A stretch of DNA of 64,000 nt from Dyella sedimenti (GTDB lineage: Bacteria > Pseudomonadota > Gammaproteobacteria > Xanthomonadales > Rhodanobacteraceae), in NCBI RefSeq assembly GCF_022760995.1, contig NZ_JAKWJO010000006.1, positions 186,001 to 250,000 on the forward strand, in the 5' to 3' direction. Shown one piece after another: positions 48,041-55,698 of this stretch. The first letter of the stretch is position 1; each line of letters starts with the position of its first letter. Below the pieces are notes generated by a model. It was given only the letters and a program-made list of their open reading frames with translations, was not told where the DNA came from and made no database searches. Position numbers and translations under genes: made by a program.

Positions 48041-50370
48041 TGCGCGCGCGCCTGCTTGCCCTGGCCTTGCTGGCCGCGCCGGCCGCACCTTGCGCGGCCG
48101 CCGCGCCAGCGGCGGATGCCGCCGCCGACCGCATGGCGCTGGAACTGCCGCAGGGCAAACTCGAACTGCGCCTGCTGGCGCCGGGCATCGTGCAACTGCG
48201 CGCGGAGGGCGTGCGCGAACCGGCCACGCCGGTGATCGACCCGCAGGCCAGCTTCGATCCGGTGCCCGCGCATCGCGAGCAGCAAGGCGGCGAGCAGGTG
48301 CTGCGTTCGGAGCGGCTGGTGCTGCGCTGGAACCCGCAACGCGCCGAGCTGCGCATGGAGGACGCCACCGGCCGGCTGCTGCTGGACGCTGATCTTTCGC
48401 ATGCGCTCGCCGGCCGCTGGTCGCTGCGCCATGCCAAGGGCGACCCGCAGTACGGCGTGGGCGGCCTCAACGCCTTCGACGCCGCCACCGGCGACCTGCT
48501 GCGCAGCGGCGCCCAGGTCGCCACCGCCGGCAAGCAGGGCCACACCGGCGCGCCGCTGGTGTGGAGCACCGCCGGCTATGGCGTGTTGGCCGATGCCGAA
48601 CCGGCGCGGTTTGAGCTTGCCGATGGCGCCATCGCCATCGACGCGGACACGCCGGTGCGCACCGTCTACCTGTTGGCCGGCCGCCCCGACGAGCTGTTCG
48701 GCGAGGTGCGCAGCCTCAGCGGCGCCGCGCCGCTGTTCCCCAAGTGGGCGATGGGCTTCACCAACAGCCAGTGGGGTATCGACGAGAAGGAAGCGCTGTC
48801 GCTGGTGGACACCTACCGCGCCAGGCACATCCCCATCGACAACTTCACCTTCGACTTCGATTGGAAGGCGTGGGGCGAGGACATGGGCGAGTTCCGCTGG
48901 AACGCCGACAAGTTTCCCGATGGCCCCAGCGGCAGGCTCAAGCAGCTGATGGACCAGCGCGGCATGCACATGACCGGCATCATGAAGCCGCGCGTGCACC
49001 TGGACACGGTGGAAGGCCGCGAGGCAACGGCGAAGGGCTACTGGCTGGCCGAGTCCAAGCCGGCGCCGGACTATTTCTCGCACAAGACCGTGCGCGACAT
49101 CGATTTCGACAAGCCCGAGGCGCGCGCCTGGTTCTTCAACGATGCGCTGAAGGCCTCCTTCGACACAGGCATCGTGGGCTGGTGGAACGACGAGGCGGAC
49201 GACAGCGGCGTCGACACGCAGTTCCTCAACATGCAGCGCGCCCTGTACGACGGCCAGCGCGCGCACGGCGAGCAGCGCGTGTGGTCGATCAACCGCAACT
49301 TCTACCTGGGCTCGCAGCGCTACGCCTACGGCGTGTGGTCCGGCGACATTCAGAGCGGTTTCGCCAGCATGGCGGCACAGCGCCAGCGCATGCTGGCCGC
49401 CTTCGACGTGGGGGCGATGCACTGGGGCATGGACGGCGGCGGCTTCAAGTCGCCGAGGCCCAGCGACGAGAACTACGCGCGCTGGATCGAGTTCGGCGCG
49501 TTCACGCCGGTGTTCCGCGTGCACGGCGATTTCGGCCAGAAACGCCAGCCGTGGGTGTACGGACCCATCGCGGAGAAGGCGGCCACCGACGCCATCCGCC
49601 TGCGCTACGCGCTGCTGCCGTACATCTACAGCTACGAGTACCACGCGCACGCCGACGGCGTGGGCCTGGTGCGTCCGCTGCCGTTCGCCTACCCGGGCGA
49701 TCCCAGGCAGCGCGACCGCATCGACGCGTGGATGTTCGGCGACTACCTGCTGGTCTCGCCCATCGTCGAACAGGGCCAGACCACCAAGCACCTGCGGCTG
49801 CCGCCCGGACATTGGATTGGCTGGTTCGACGGCAAGGCCTACGACGGCGGCCGCGAGGTGACGCTGGCGGTCGACGCGAAGGGCTGGAGCGATATCCCGC
49901 TGTTCATCCGCGAGGGCGCCATCATCCCGCAGCAGCCGGTGATGGACTACGTGGGCCAGCAGCCGGTGACGTCGCTGGACGTGCAGGTGTTTCCTTCCGG
50001 CGAGGAAACGCGCTTCGACGTCTACGACGACGATGGCGCCACCTACGCCTACGAGAAGGGCGCGTACTTCCTGCAGGCGCTGGCCACGCGCCGCGAGGGC
50101 GATGGCGTGGACTTCCGCGCCGCCGCCCCCGGCGGCACCTTCAAGCCGGCCTTGCGCGACTACGTGCTGGCCATCCACGGGGGGGCCGGCTCGGCGGTCA
50201 CCAGCGCTGGCAAACCCTTGCCGGACCTTGGCACCATCGGCGCCCTGCGCGCGTCGACGTCGGAAGGCTGGGCACGCGGACGAGACCGTTTCGGAGAGGT
50301 GACCTACGTGAAGCTGCAGGCAGGACAGGCGCGCGATATTCGTGTTGACGGCATGGCGGTGGCGCCATGA
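48040..50370 (+). CDS. Exported GH31 alpha-glucosidase
   Basis: The 776-residue enzyme has a signal peptide (about 1-21, AAPCAAA region) and a GH31 (alpha/beta)8 barrel. The nucleophile is D384 in WWNDEADD and the acid/base D436 in VWSGDIQS; the FDFDWKAWGEDMGEF and FRVHGDFGQKRQPW stretches fit the family. It would hydrolyse alpha-glucosidic bonds of maltodextrins in the periplasm. Its ATG overlaps the amylase stop by one base (TGATG), so translation is coupled. Confidence 0.92.
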   Translation: MRARLLALALLAAPAAPCAAAAPAADAAADRMALELPQGKLELRLLAPGIVQLRAEGVREPATPVIDPQASFDPVPAHREQQGGEQVLRSERLVLRWNPQRAELRMEDATGRLLLDADLSHALAGRWSLRHAKGDPQYGVGGLNAFDAATGDLLRSGAQVATAGKQGHTGAPLVWSTAGYGVLADAEPARFELADGAIAIDADTPVRTVYLLAGRPDELFGEVRSLSGAAPLFPKWAMGFTNSQWGIDEKEALSLVDTYRARHIPIDNFTFDFDWKAWGEDMGEFRWNADKFPDGPSGRLKQLMDQRGMHMTGIMKPRVHLDTVEGREATAKGYWLAESKPAPDYFSHKTVRDIDFDKPEARAWFFNDALKASFDTGIVGWWNDEADDSGVDTQFLNMQRALYDGQRAHGEQRVWSINRNFYLGSQRYAYGVWSGDIQSGFASMAAQRQRMLAAFDVGAMHWGMDGGGFKSPRPSDENYARWIEFGAFTPVFRVHGDFGQKRQPWVYGPIAEKAATDAIRLRYALLPYIYSYEYHAHADGVGLVRPLPFAYPGDPRQRDRIDAWMFGDYLLVSPIVEQGQTTKHLRLPPGHWIGWFDGKAYDGGREVTLAVDAKGWSDIPLFIREGAIIPQQPVMDYVGQQPVTSLDVQVFPSGEETRFDVYDDDGATYAYEKGAYFLQALATRREGDGVDFRAAAPGGTFKPALRDYVLAIHGGAGSAVTSAGKPLPDLGTIGALRASTSEGWARGRDRFGEVTYVKLQAGQARDIRVDGMAVAP

Positions 50371-52592
50371 GGGGCGGGCAGGGCGTGAAGCGCACGCGAC
50401 TGGCGCTGGCCCTGGCGGCATGGCTCGCCGCGGGCGCCGCGCAGGCCGGGGTGATCGATGCCCATGACGGCATCCAGTGGAACGGCCAGTCGGCCAGCAT
50501 GAGCGCGCAGGCGGGCGGCGGCTTCGTGCTGCATGCGCCACGAGGCGACCACGCCATTCCCGCGCAGAAGCTGGCCGTGCATACGGCCAGCACGCTGTTC
50601 GACGGCCTGTTCGCCATGGCGCAGGACGACCTCGGCCACGATTCGGTGGCGGCCATCAAGGACGGCGCCTACGACCACGGCAAGGAGATTCCCTGCGCGT
50701 GCTTCGCCACGGGCGACAAGTGGCCCTACGTGTGGACGCGCGACCTGTCCTACTCGGTGGACCTGTCGCTGTGGCGCATCGATCCGGCGCGCGCGCGCCA
50801 GTCGTTGCGCTTCAAGCTCTCCGACGTGCGCGACGCGGCGGCGCCGCAGGGCCTGTACGTGATGCAGGACACCGGTTCGGGCGGCAGCTGGCCGATCAGC
50901 ACCGACCGCGTAGTGTGGTTCCTGGGCGCGCGCCACCTGCTCGACGATCCTTCCTTCGCCGACGAGACGTGGCAGGCGCTGCAGGACACGCTGGCGCAGG
51001 ATCGCCTCTACGTGTTCGACGGCGCGCTGGGCCTGTATCGCGGCGAGACCTCCTTCCTCGACTGGCGCGAGCAGACCTATCCGGCATGGACGGAGAAGGA
51101 CGTGCGCTTTATCGGCGAATCCTTCGCGCTGTCCACCAACGTGCTGCACTACCAGGCGTTGCAACTGGCCGCGCAACTGGCGGACAAGCGACACGACGCG
51201 GCGGCGAAGGACTATCGCGCGCAGGCCGAGGCACTGAAGCAGGCGATCAACGCGCATTTCTGGCGCGCCGACCGCGGCCTGTACATGAGCTATCTCGGAC
51301 CCGGCGCGATGCCGGTGGACAGCTACGACCTGCTCGGCATCGCCCTGGCGGTGACCAGCGGCGTGGCCGACCCGGCACGGGCCAGGCAGGCGCTGGCGAG
51401 CTATCCGTCGTGGCCGGCCGGCAGTCCGGTGATCTGGCCCGAGCGCCGCGACCAGCCCGTCTACCACAACCGCGCCATCTGGCCGTTCGTCAGCGCCTAT
51501 GCGCTGCGCGCCGCGCGCACGGTGGACGATGCGCCGCGCATCGCCCACGAGATGGATTCGCTGGTGCGCGGCGCCGCGCTGGCCGGCTCGAACATGGAGA
51601 ACTACGAGCTGGTCTCGCAGGCGGTGCACGTGGACGAAGGCAAGCTGAGCGGCCCGGTGGTCAACTCGCCGCGCCAGCTATGGTCGGTGGCGGGTTACCT
51701 GGACATGGTGATCGGCGGCGTGTTCGGCCTGGAGAGCGATGGCCGCATCGCCCCGAAGCTGCCGGCGTCGTGGCTGTCCACGCTGTTCGGCCGGCAGCAG
51801 CGCATCACGCTCGACCTCGGCACGCAGCGCATCACCCTGGTGCGCCCCGCCGAGGTGCACGGCGACCTGCTGGTCAGCGCTGCGCAGCACCGCGAGGGCG
51901 ACGAGACGGTGGTCCAGCTCAAGGCCGTCGACTCCGGCGCGGCGCCAATGCGTACCGGCGCCACGCTGTTCGGGCCGGCCATGCCGGACGCGCCGACGGT
52001 GACCGATGCCGGCGACCACTGGGATATCGCGGCGCCGGCCAAGGGCGTGCTGTATCTCGATGGCCGCCGCGTGGGATCGATCGACGGCAAGCTGTCGGTG
52101 CCCAAGGGCATATCGCGCCAGTGCTTCCAGCTCACCCGCATGGACCAGGACGGCCTCGAATCGTTGCCGGGCCTGCCCGCCTGCGTGGGGGCGGAGCAGC
52201 GCATCGCCGGCACGGACGGCTGGACCTGGAAGGCGCCCGCCACCGGCCGCTTCGACGTGTCGTTCGACTACGCCAATGCCCATGGCACGATCGAGACCGG
52301 CGTGACGGCGGCGGTGAAGCTGCTGGAAGTGGCCTGCGATGGTGCGGCGCCACAACGCGTGCCGGTGGTGATGCCGCATAGTGTGGGCGCGCAGCGTTCG
52401 ACCACGGCGGCGTTTTCCGCGTCGGCCGGGGCGACCTGCCGCTTCCGCATGGACCAGGGATTCAACATGAGCGACCTGCGCCACAACGCGCACTACACCG
52501 GCGAGCAGGGCGGAGCAGGCGGTCCGGTGAACGCGGCCGACGTCCAGGCCATGCACGTGTCGCCGGCGCCGCAGGGACCGTCCGCCCCATGA
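50367..52592 (+). CDS. Exported six-hairpin (alpha/alpha) glycosidase-like protein
   Basis: The 741-residue protein has a signal peptide (ending GAAQAG, about residue 28) and a helical toroid-like catalytic domain with WPYVWTRDLSYSVDLSLW, GSWPISTDRVVW and LDWREQTYPAW, patterns of (alpha/alpha)6 glycosidases such as GH15, GH63 or GH37 relatives. A C-terminal beta-rich part follows (from about 490). I cannot name the family. Context indicates action on malto-oligosaccharides, perhaps glucoamylase-like. ATG overlaps the GH31 stop as ATGA; a GTG at 50385 is a possible alternative start. Confidence 0.8.
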   Translation: MRGGQGVKRTRLALALAAWLAAGAAQAGVIDAHDGIQWNGQSASMSAQAGGGFVLHAPRGDHAIPAQKLAVHTASTLFDGLFAMAQDDLGHDSVAAIKDGAYDHGKEIPCACFATGDKWPYVWTRDLSYSVDLSLWRIDPARARQSLRFKLSDVRDAAAPQGLYVMQDTGSGGSWPISTDRVVWFLGARHLLDDPSFADETWQALQDTLAQDRLYVFDGALGLYRGETSFLDWREQTYPAWTEKDVRFIGESFALSTNVLHYQALQLAAQLADKRHDAAAKDYRAQAEALKQAINAHFWRADRGLYMSYLGPGAMPVDSYDLLGIALAVTSGVADPARARQALASYPSWPAGSPVIWPERRDQPVYHNRAIWPFVSAYALRAARTVDDAPRIAHEMDSLVRGAALAGSNMENYELVSQAVHVDEGKLSGPVVNSPRQLWSVAGYLDMVIGGVFGLESDGRIAPKLPASWLSTLFGRQQRITLDLGTQRITLVRPAEVHGDLLVSAAQHREGDETVVQLKAVDSGAAPMRTGATLFGPAMPDAPTVTDAGDHWDIAAPAKGVLYLDGRRVGSIDGKLSVPKGISRQCFQLTRMDQDGLESLPGLPACVGAEQRIAGTDGWTWKAPATGRFDVSFDYANAHGTIETGVTAAVKLLEVACDGAAPQRVPVVMPHSVGAQRSTTAAFSASAGATCRFRMDQGFNMSDLRHNAHYTGEQGGAGGPVNAADVQAMHVSPAPQGPSAP

Positions 52593-54055
52593 CGCGCAAG
52601 CCCGAGCTGTCGTTCTGGCAGATCTGGAACATGTGCTTCGGCTTCCTGGGCATCCAGTTCGGCTTCGCGCTGCAGAACGCCAACGTCAGCCGCATCTTCC
52701 AGACGCTGGGCGCGGACGTGGCGGACATCCCGGTGCTGTGGATCGCCGCGCCGCTGTCGGGCCTGATCGTGCAGCCCATCGTGGGCCACCTGTCCGACCG
52801 CACCTGGACGCGCCTGGGCCGGCGCCGGCCGTATTTCCTGATCGGCGCGGTGCTCACCACGCTGGCCCTGCTGTGGATGCCCAACTCGCCCACGCTGTGG
52901 GTGGCGGCGGGACTGCTGTGGATCATGGATGCCTCCATCAATATCTCGATGGAGCCGTTCCGAGCCTTCGTCGGCGACCAGTTGCCGACCCGCCAGCGCC
53001 CGCACGGCTACGCCATGCAAAGCTTCTTCATCGGCGTGGGCTCGGTAGTGGCCTCGCTGCTGCCGTGGCTGCTGGCCAAGCTGGGGGTGAGCAACGCGGC
53101 GGGCGAGGGCGGCATCCCGGACACGGTGAAATACGCCTTCTACCTTGGCGGCGCGGTGCTGCTGGGCTCGGTGCTGTGGACGGTGCTGAGCACGCGCGAA
53201 TACCCGCCCGAACAGCTCGGCGCCTTCGACGACGGCGCCACCGAGGATGTCGCCGCGCCGGTGGCGGGCGCCTGGCGGGTGGGCCTGTTGCTGTTGGGTC
53301 TGGGCGCGCTGCTGCTGGCGCTGATCCACCTCTACGCGCTGGAGAAGGAGATGTACCTGCTGGGCGGCGGCCTGGTGGCGTTCGGCGCGCTGTTCGCCTG
53401 GCTGTCGGCCACGCGCAGCCAGGGCATGCTGCGCCAGGTGATGGGCGATCTCTACGGCATGCCTGAGCCGATGCGGCGGCTGGCCTGGGTGCAACTGTTC
53501 TCGTGGTTCGCGCTGTTCGCGCTGTGGATCTACACCACGGCCGGCGTGACCTCGGTGCACTACGGCACCACCGACACCCACTCGGCCGCCTACAACGAGG
53601 GCGCCAACTGGGTCGGCGTGCTGTTCGCCGCCTACAACGCCTTCGCCGCGGTGGCGGCGGTGGCCATTCCCTGGATGGTGCGCCGCTGGGGCTTGCGCGT
53701 GAGCCACCTGGTGAACCTGTGGCTGGGCGGCATCGGCCTGCTGTCGTTCCTGCTGATCCGCGACCCGCAGTGGCTGCTGCTGTCGATGGTGGGCGTGGGC
53801 TTCGCCTGGGCGTCGATTCTCTCGCTGCCGTACGCGCTGCTGTCGGACAGCCTGCCGGCGGGGAAGATGGGCGTCTACATGGGCATCTTCAATTTCTTCA
53901 TCGTGATCCCCCAATTGCTGGCCGCCAGCGTGCTGGCCCTGCTGCTGCGCCTGTTCTTCCACGGCCAGCCGATCTGGGCCCTGGCCATGGGCGGCGCCAG
54001 CCTGCTGCTGGCGGGCGTATGCACGTTGCGGGTGGCCGAGCCGTCGCGGCGATAG
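52589..54055 (+). CDS. MFS sugar importer (SLC45/GPH-like)
   Basis: The 488-residue protein has about 12 membrane helices and motifs of the sucrose/maltose importer branch: NMCFGFLGIQFGFALQNANV at the start and GHLSDRTWTRLGRRRPYFL after helix 2. It should carry maltose or short maltodextrins across the inner membrane, completing the route from the TonB-dependent receptor to the cytoplasmic GH13 enzyme. Start overlaps the previous stop as ATGA. Confidence 0.9.
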   Translation: MTRKPELSFWQIWNMCFGFLGIQFGFALQNANVSRIFQTLGADVADIPVLWIAAPLSGLIVQPIVGHLSDRTWTRLGRRRPYFLIGAVLTTLALLWMPNSPTLWVAAGLLWIMDASINISMEPFRAFVGDQLPTRQRPHGYAMQSFFIGVGSVVASLLPWLLAKLGVSNAAGEGGIPDTVKYAFYLGGAVLLGSVLWTVLSTREYPPEQLGAFDDGATEDVAAPVAGAWRVGLLLLGLGALLLALIHLYALEKEMYLLGGGLVAFGALFAWLSATRSQGMLRQVMGDLYGMPEPMRRLAWVQLFSWFALFALWIYTTAGVTSVHYGTTDTHSAAYNEGANWVGVLFAAYNAFAAVAAVAIPWMVRRWGLRVSHLVNLWLGGIGLLSFLLIRDPQWLLLSMVGVGFAWASILSLPYALLSDSLPAGKMGVYMGIFNFFIVIPQLLAASVLALLLRLFFHGQPIWALAMGGASLLLAGVCTLRVAEPSRR

Positions 54056-54070
54056 AGATACCTTCCCCCT

Positions 54071-54135
54071 TGTGGGAGCGCACCCTGTGCGCGACTTTCG
54101 CATGGCTGCTGTCGCGCACAAGGTGCGCTCCCACA
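54071..54135. repeat. REP doublet, CCT-loop class
   Basis: Inverted REPs lie between the convergent MFS and LacI-type genes. The second copy has one changed base (GCGCACAAGGTGCGC), breaking its loop match. Confidence 0.9.
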
Positions 54136-54155
54136 GGAAATCAAGACAGCAGCGA

Positions 54156-55229
54156 TCAGCGCGGCCTGAGGCTCGACTGCCGCACGATCAACTTCGCGGG
54201 CAGCTTCGCGCTTTCCGCCGGCTCGCGGCGAATCAGCCGCAGCAGGTTGTCGACCAGGATCTCGCCAGCCAGCTTGGTGTCCTGCAGCACCGTGGTCAGC
54301 GGCGGGTTGACGAAGCTGGCCATGGGAATGTCGTCGAAGCCGGCCAGCGCCACGTCGGCGGGCACCTTCAGCCCGTGGTCGGCCAGCGCGCGCATGGCGC
54401 CGATGGCGATCAGGTCGCTGGCGGCGAACACGGCGTCGAAGCTCACCCCGCGCGCCAGCAGGGTCTCCATTGCCGCGTAGCCGGAGCGCTCGGTGCTCTC
54501 GGCGTCCACCTGCAGCAACGGCTCCACGTCCAGCCCGCCTTCGCGCAGCGCCTGCGCATGGCCGCGGTAGCGGTCGAAGAATTCCGGGTAATGACTGGAG
54601 GCGTCGCCCAGGAAGGCGATGCGGCGATAGCCCTGCCCGGCGAGGTGCGCGGTCACCGCATGGCCGCCGCTGACGTTGTCGCAGCCTACCGAGATATCCG
54701 GCTGGTCCGGCAGCACCGCGCCCCAGCGCACGCAGCGCGTGCCCTGGTCCACCAGCTTCTGCAGCTTGTCGCGGATGGCCAGGTAGTCGCCGTAGCCCAG
54801 CAGGATGATGCCGTCGGCCTTCTTGCTGTCGGCATAGTCCGCATGCCAGTCGCGCGAGAACTGCTGGAACGAGATCAGCAGGTCGTAGCCGCGCTGCGCG
54901 CTGGCCCGGGTGATCGAGCCCAGCATGGACAGGAAGAACGGGTTGATGTGCGAATCGTCCGCCGTCGGGTCCTCGAACAGCAGCAGCGCCAGCGTGCCGG
55001 TGGTGCGCGCGCGCAGGCCGGAGGCGTTCTTGTCCACCTTGTAGTTGAGCTCGTCCACCGCCGCCTGGATGCGCCGCCGGGTCTCCTCGTTGACCAGCGG
55101 GCTGCCGCGCAGCGCGCGCGACACCGTGGACTGGGAGACCCCGGCCAGGTGGGCGATATCGAACGAGGTGACTTTTCCCTTGGTGCGCACGCTGCCGGGA
55201 CCCTTGAGGCGAAGCAGGCCGTCATCCAT
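54156..55229 (-). CDS. LacI family transcriptional regulator of the maltodextrin locus
   Basis: The 357-residue protein has an N-terminal helix-turn-helix and hinge (VTSFDIAHLAGVSQSTVSRA, about 20-39) and a periplasmic-binding-like effector domain (VFAASDLIAIGAMRAL, LAGFDDIPMASFV). It sits convergent to the transporter gene at the end of the locus. By position it is the likely repressor acting at the paired operators at 42957 and 43173. The start at 55229 leaves a 15-residue extension before the usual HTH; this is uncertain. Confidence 0.92.
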   Translation of the reverse strand: MDDGLLRLKGPGSVRTKGKVTSFDIAHLAGVSQSTVSRALRGSPLVNEETRRRIQAAVDELNYKVDKNASGLRARTTGTLALLLFEDPTADDSHINPFFLSMLGSITRASAQRGYDLLISFQQFSRDWHADYADSKKADGIILLGYGDYLAIRDKLQKLVDQGTRCVRWGAVLPDQPDISVGCDNVSGGHAVTAHLAGQGYRRIAFLGDASSHYPEFFDRYRGHAQALREGGLDVEPLLQVDAESTERSGYAAMETLLARGVSFDAVFAASDLIAIGAMRALADHGLKVPADVALAGFDDIPMASFVNPPLTTVLQDTKLAGEILVDNLLRLIRREPAESAKLPAKLIVRQSSLRPR

Positions 55230-55311
55230 GCGGCCCGACGGTTGGATGGCGCAAATCCTAGCGGCTCGAGTGCTCGCTGTCCTTTCGCGGTGCAAGGCCG
55301 GGCCGCGGGCG

Positions 55312-55349
55312 AAAAAAAGCCCCGAGGATTAGGGGGGAATCCTCGGGGC
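55312..55349 (-). terminator. Intrinsic terminator of the small RNA locus
   Basis: A perfect 12-bp stem with a 7-base C-rich loop (stem bases 55319-55330 and 55338-55349) is followed on the minus strand by seven T. It is a textbook Rho-independent terminator and would also block read-through from polA into the LacI-type gene. Confidence 0.9.
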
Positions 55350-55434
55350 CGGGGTGGTAGCGCAGCCCAGGGGAGAGGCCCGCTTGCCGGGTGGCTCATC
55401 CAGGGAGGTGGTGAGCCTGGGATGCCGTTGCGTG
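55312..55434 (-). ncRNA. sX13-like small RNA (Spot 42/ErsA position, downstream of polA)
   Basis: On the minus strand, three hairpins end in an intrinsic terminator with a T7 run. From the 5' side: stem GGCTCA..TGAGCC with loop ACCTCCCT; a weaker stem GGCC..GGGC with loop TCTCCCC; and a terminator stem of 12 bp (GCCCCGAGGATT/AATCCTCGGGGC) with loop CCCCCCT. All three loops are C-rich. It lies after polA, where Spot 42, ErsA and, as I recall, Xanthomonas sX13 are encoded. An AATACT -10-like box (55446-55441) suggests a 5' end near 55434. Confidence 0.7.
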
Positions 55435-55556
55435 CATCCGAGTATTGAGAACGCGGGGCGGAGGAAAAGTTGCAGGCTTTGGAGGAATTCTGGTTAGCGG
55501 GGATTCATTTGACGAAATTTCAACGTTTAGCCGGCTACTGCTCCGCGCCTCCCTAT

Positions 55557-55657
55557 TGTAGGAGCACCCTGGCGCAGGCGCGGCAACCGAGAACCGAGGC
55601 TCTGGATTCCGGCCTACGCCGGACAAAAGGAGGTCGCGCACAGGGTGCGCTCCCACA
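55557..55657. repeat. Truncated copy of the 480-bp element with terminal REP
   Basis: This stretch starts with a REP half (TGTAGGAGCACCCTGG), continues with GGCGCAGGCGCGGCAACCGA like the end of the element at 24.1 kb, and closes with a full REP. It keeps only the REP-proximal part of the element. The rest of 55435-55698 shows no gene. Confidence 0.75.
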
Positions 55658-55698
55658 GGGTGGGGAGTGAGGGCGGCATGCCAAGGAAAAAGCCGACC

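Noticed and set aside
48016..50541. Open frame of 841 codons antisense to the GH31 gene.
   Set aside because: It mirrors the GH31 codons and shows no domain, while the sense gene has intact catalytic motifs.
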